DNA from: Stagonosporopsis chrysanthemi
Lineage: Eukaryota; Ascomycota; Dothideomycetes; Pleosporales; Didymellaceae
Direction of reading: 5' to 3'
Length of the DNA: 32,026 bases
Assembly: GCA_022560025.1 (NCBI GenBank)
Contig: JAFISE010000265.1
Coordinates: 1 to 32,026, forward strand
Below are positions 29,470 to 32,026 of this stretch, piece by piece (within the stretch, counting starts at the first letter, position 1; each line of letters opens with the position of its first letter). Both the position numbers and the translations under genes were made by a program. A model generated the notes under the pieces. It was not told the DNA's origin. It made no database searches and was given only the letters and a program-made list of their open reading frames with translations.

Positions 29470-30104
29470 ATGCTCTTCACACGCCTCCTCTCCCTCATCC
29501 TGCGCGTAGCGCAATTTGTCTTTGCTGCAGTCGTCCTCGGTCTCTCTGCGTACTTCATGTACAACCGCTCCCGCAGGGGCGTGGGACCATTCGGCCGCAC
29601 CATCTTTGCAATCGTCTGGTCGTCGCTCTCAATCATATTCTCAATCATCTGGATGATCCCTACCAAGTCCACCATCGCATCCTACGGCTCGGATCTATGT
29701 ACGCTACCCTCCCTCTCTTCCTCCCTCCCTCTTTATCCCTTCCCACGAAACACAGATAATCCTAACACATTCTAGTCTTCACAGCAGGATGGGCTGCCGT
29801 CTTCGCAGTCCTGGTCATCTGGTTCAATAACGCCAACTGTGGTAGTGCATGGGCCTGGGGCGGCATCAGCCTGAGCCGCAGCAACTATTGCGGCCAGTGG
29901 AGGGCGGCGCAGGCTTTTTCGTTCCTCAGCTTGGTTGTCTGGTTCACAACTTTTGTGCTTGGTGTTATTACCTACCACCGCTTGACTCGCCAGCCTGTTA
30001 TCAATGAGGGCCCTGGGTAAGTTCTGCTCTGCCTTAACAACTGGTGCAACTGGTGCTAACAGTATTGCAGGAAGAGCTTTGGCGGTCGTCGCTCGCGAGT
30101 CTAA
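29470..30104 (+). CDS. MARVEL-domain membrane protein, three exons
   Basis: Exons 29470-29698, 29776-30016 and 30071-30104 give 167 residues. Introns of 77 bp (donor GTACGC, branch CTAAC, acceptor TCTAG) and 54 bp (donor GTAAGT, branch GCTAAC, acceptor TGCAG) keep the frame. Four hydrophobic segments are visible: about 8-28, 45-63, 77-95 and 120-143. A short loop holds two cysteines (NANCGSAW, SNYCGQW) between helices 3 and 4. This is the four-helix MARVEL layout seen in fungal Nce102-related proteins, which organise plasma membrane domains and eisosomes or function in vesicle traffic. The third exon adds only a short basic tail (KSFGGRRSRV), probably cytosolic. The family is assigned from topology and motif style and the specific function is unknown. 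Confidence 0.78.
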
Positions 30105-30463
30105 AACTGAGACGTGATTGTGATATGAATGAATAATAGCTGTGTGCGGCTGTCTGGAGGTCGAAGAACAACCACTGCTTGAGTAGGGTAGGACATTGCT
30201 TGTTTTCTTGTCTTGAGTACCTGTTTACAAGTCTATGATTTGCGTTCAGCAAGCGAGCTTTACTGTTTCAACGTCAAGCGTACACGATACCTGATAATTG
30301 TGTGACAATATATTGAGTGCATTTCAACATCGCAACTGCTCGACCAGGTAATGATGAGTACGTAGGATGGTGCAGAAAACCCCATTAAATGACATTGATT
30401 ACCTCTTAACACTAATACGCAATAGGCGCGTTATGTTCTTTATAATAATAAGTGCGGCACCAC
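30105..30463. other. Convergent intergenic region
   Basis: About 360 bp between the MARVEL and zinc-finger gene 3' ends. Nothing beyond AT-rich 3' UTR-like sequence is seen. Confidence 0.5.
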
Positions 30464-31768
30464 TCACGGCGCGTATTCTTCGTTTCCCACCTGATCAACC
30501 CTCACGTATTTCTGTCTGTCCATGCCGTGCGTTTGACGCAAATGGCATGAGCTCCCAAACTTGCAGCTGCCAAAATCACGCTCGTTGGCGCATTGATGGC
30601 CCAAGTCTACTGCTGTTAGTAGATGTGCGAGCTCAGGATGGGGATACTTACAACAATTAATATCGTCGCAGTACCGGTTGTGGCAAGCTAGACTACGAGC
30701 CTTGTAACGCAAAGCGTTCAGCTCACCGGCGGGCAGTTTGGGTTCGTGCTGGAAGTGGCAGAACCTCCCTTGGTTGCACGAGCCCCCCAGGTGGAAATTA
30801 TTACACATCTTCTTTCCGCTTCTCTTCATACGAAGATCTAGATTTTCTACGGATTTTGGATCACGAGCTGGAAGCGGCTCATCAAGTCTCTGCTCTTCCT
30901 TGTTGAAGTAGGTGTACCTTTTCTTTGTGTTGGCTTTGGAGGCGGCACTGGGTGCCGTAGGGATGCTATTCACACGCCCGTTGCCATTCTTGCCAACGCT
31001 GGCCCAGGTAGAGTCTTCGCTTGATTCAGTTGCTGCGATGGAGGAAGCCCGCGTGATGGGTGACGGGCCGACCTCAGGTAGCACAGAAGTTGCGGGAAGC
31101 GTCCTGTCTGTCAACGCACGTGTGATAGGCTGCACTGGTGGTGACGGGCTGTGGGCCACAACAGAAGCAGTGTTGGAGGCAGGAGCAGGAGCAGAGTCAG
31201 GCAAAGGCTCATTTCTGAAGACGTTATCGAACTTGGCACGTTTGAAGTTCTGCAGTTCATTAAAGCCTCTGTATGCGGGAGTCGTCTCAAGAAGAGTGAA
31301 ACGACCCGCTTTAGCTTCGTTGTGCTTGAATTGATCAAGATTCAAGAGATAGCCAGCATCGTGGCAGCCACCGAAGATGATGTGGCGACAGGTAGGATTG
31401 TCACTGAAGGTACGCAGCATCTCTGTTCTTGATCAGATTACAGCAGCTCATATGGCAGTCCTGAATTCACCTTTGATCTTGTGGTCCGCACGTTCTTTGC
31501 CTTGACCGACGTCGATAATACTAAATAGAGGCTGATTGACGCTAAATCCCTGAGCAAAGGATCGAATTTCTGGAGGGTAGCGAAGCAGGCCGACCTGCTG
31601 TAGCTTAGAAGCTAATTTTTCGAGACTCAAATAGATCTGGACCATGATTGGCCAGTTTCCAGAGTTGTTGTAAATAGACGAGATGTGATTGTGGATGGCA
31701 AGGTGCAAACGAGACGCAGCTTCCGAACCACCATCACCAACAGCTGCTTGAAGCAAAGCATCTTGAAA
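30464..31768 (-). CDS. CCCH zinc-finger protein, 5' part missing
   Basis: Visible exons (minus) are 31768-31471, 31422-30652 and 30606-30464, 403 codons plus stop. The introns are 48 bp (31423-31470) and 45 bp (30607-30651). The N-terminal domain (FQDALLQA...DGGSEAA...MVQIYLSLEKLASKL...FSVNQPLFSIIDVGQGKE...MLRTFSDNPTCRHIIFGGCHDAGY) is the conserved domain that comes before zinc fingers in a fungal CCCH family. A low-complexity linker follows, then a C-x8-C-x5-C-x3-H finger (CNNFHLGGS...CHFQH) and a second cysteine/histidine block ending CANERDFGSCKFGSSCHLRQTHG. Such proteins usually bind RNA. The 45-bp intron is stop-free, so it can be read through; removing it gives the family-like CDDINCYLGHQC. 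The upstream exon, which should carry the start of the domain, is not found before the G run at 31913. Confidence 0.82.
30607..30651 (-). other. 45-bp stop-free intron in the zinc-finger gene
   Basis: It has donor GTAAGT, branch CTAAC and acceptor AG at the TAG before ACTTGG. Its length is a multiple of three and it has no in-frame stop, so retention adds 15 residues including a CKYPH stretch. Splicing restores the sequence expected for the family. Confidence 0.7.
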
Positions 31769-31912
31769 CTATGTGCAGTTAGTACAAGCTTTCGAGACAC
31801 GAAGTCCGGCTGTTGATTGCCATCATGTAGACCGCATGTCTCTGATAATACTAAATATCGGATTATGCGACTGAGAGCCACTGAATAGCGACCAGCTCGT
31901 TGTGGCTGCAAA

Positions 31913-31939
31913 GGGGGGGGGGGGGGGGGGGGGGGGGGG
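31913..31939. repeat. 27-base G homopolymer, probable contig-end artefact
   Basis: An uninterrupted run of 27 G is followed by further G-, A- and C-rich low-complexity sequence to the window end. No gene or transposon end accounts for it, and the 5' part of the zinc-finger gene is missing at this point. A real G-quadruplex tract is the alternative. Confidence 0.6.
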
Positions 31940-32026
31940 AGGGGTAGGAGCTAGAATTAAAGCAACCCCCTCCCCTGCCATGAGGAAAAAAAAGAGTGGG
32001 CGGGGGGGGGCGGGGGGAGGGTCAAA

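Noticed and set aside
30607..30651. A third CCCH finger built from CDDINCCKYPH
   Set aside because: Those residues come from a canonical intron; the spliced reading matches the family better.
1..32026. CRISPR arrays, bacterial operons, tRNA or rRNA genes
   Set aside because: No regularly spaced repeats, no tRNA-like T-arm or anticodon patterns and no rRNA similarity were seen; the window is fungal nuclear DNA.

Overview
This is eukaryotic nuclear DNA from a filamentous ascomycete. The genes carry short introns (about 45-175 bp) with GT...AG ends and CTRAC-type branch points. The families are typical of moulds: a HET-domain protein, a MARVEL protein, a DHA1 drug:proton antiporter, Fot1/pogo transposons and a Tad-like LINE with RIP-like nonsense mutations. 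The style suggests Dothideomycetes, perhaps Pleosporales, but that placement is an inference.

Bases 1-8664 are a nested transposon block. A Tad-type LINE, cut by the window's left edge, keeps both reading frames without indels but is full of stop codons. Its AACC-repeat tail lies inside the transposase gene of a pogo-like element (element A, 3' part only). The right end of A abuts, through one shared TA, a complete pogo/Fot1 element (element B, 6532-8662) with good terminal inverted repeats, TA duplications and an open 626-codon DD35D transposase. Bases 8665-10821 hold nothing I can assign.

From 10822 onward is an ordinary gene-rich arm: a glycerate kinase (-), a DHA1 MFS transporter (+, 5 exons), an FAD-dependent aromatic-type monooxygenase (+), an HD-phosphohydrolase-family protein that has lost its HD pair (+), a HET-domain protein (-, 2 exons), a mitochondrial GGQ release-factor-like protein (-), a small serine palmitoyltransferase subunit (+, 2 exons), an unrecognised 190-residue protein (-), the inner-kinetochore protein CENP-I/Mis6 (+, 8 exons), a MARVEL membrane protein (+, 3 exons) and the 3' part of a CCCH zinc-finger protein (-). 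A 27-base G run and low-complexity sequence close the window and look like a contig-end artefact.

The genes are mostly independent housekeeping or accessory functions. The only plausible functional grouping is the adjacent monooxygenase, MFS transporter and glycerate kinase. I found no clearly undescribed system. The most interesting signals are the paired 17-bp-pitch repeats in the ends of two diverged pogo families, the degenerate HD enzyme, an unusual stop-free 45-bp intron in the zinc-finger gene, and non-standard splice donors in CENP-I and the MFS gene.
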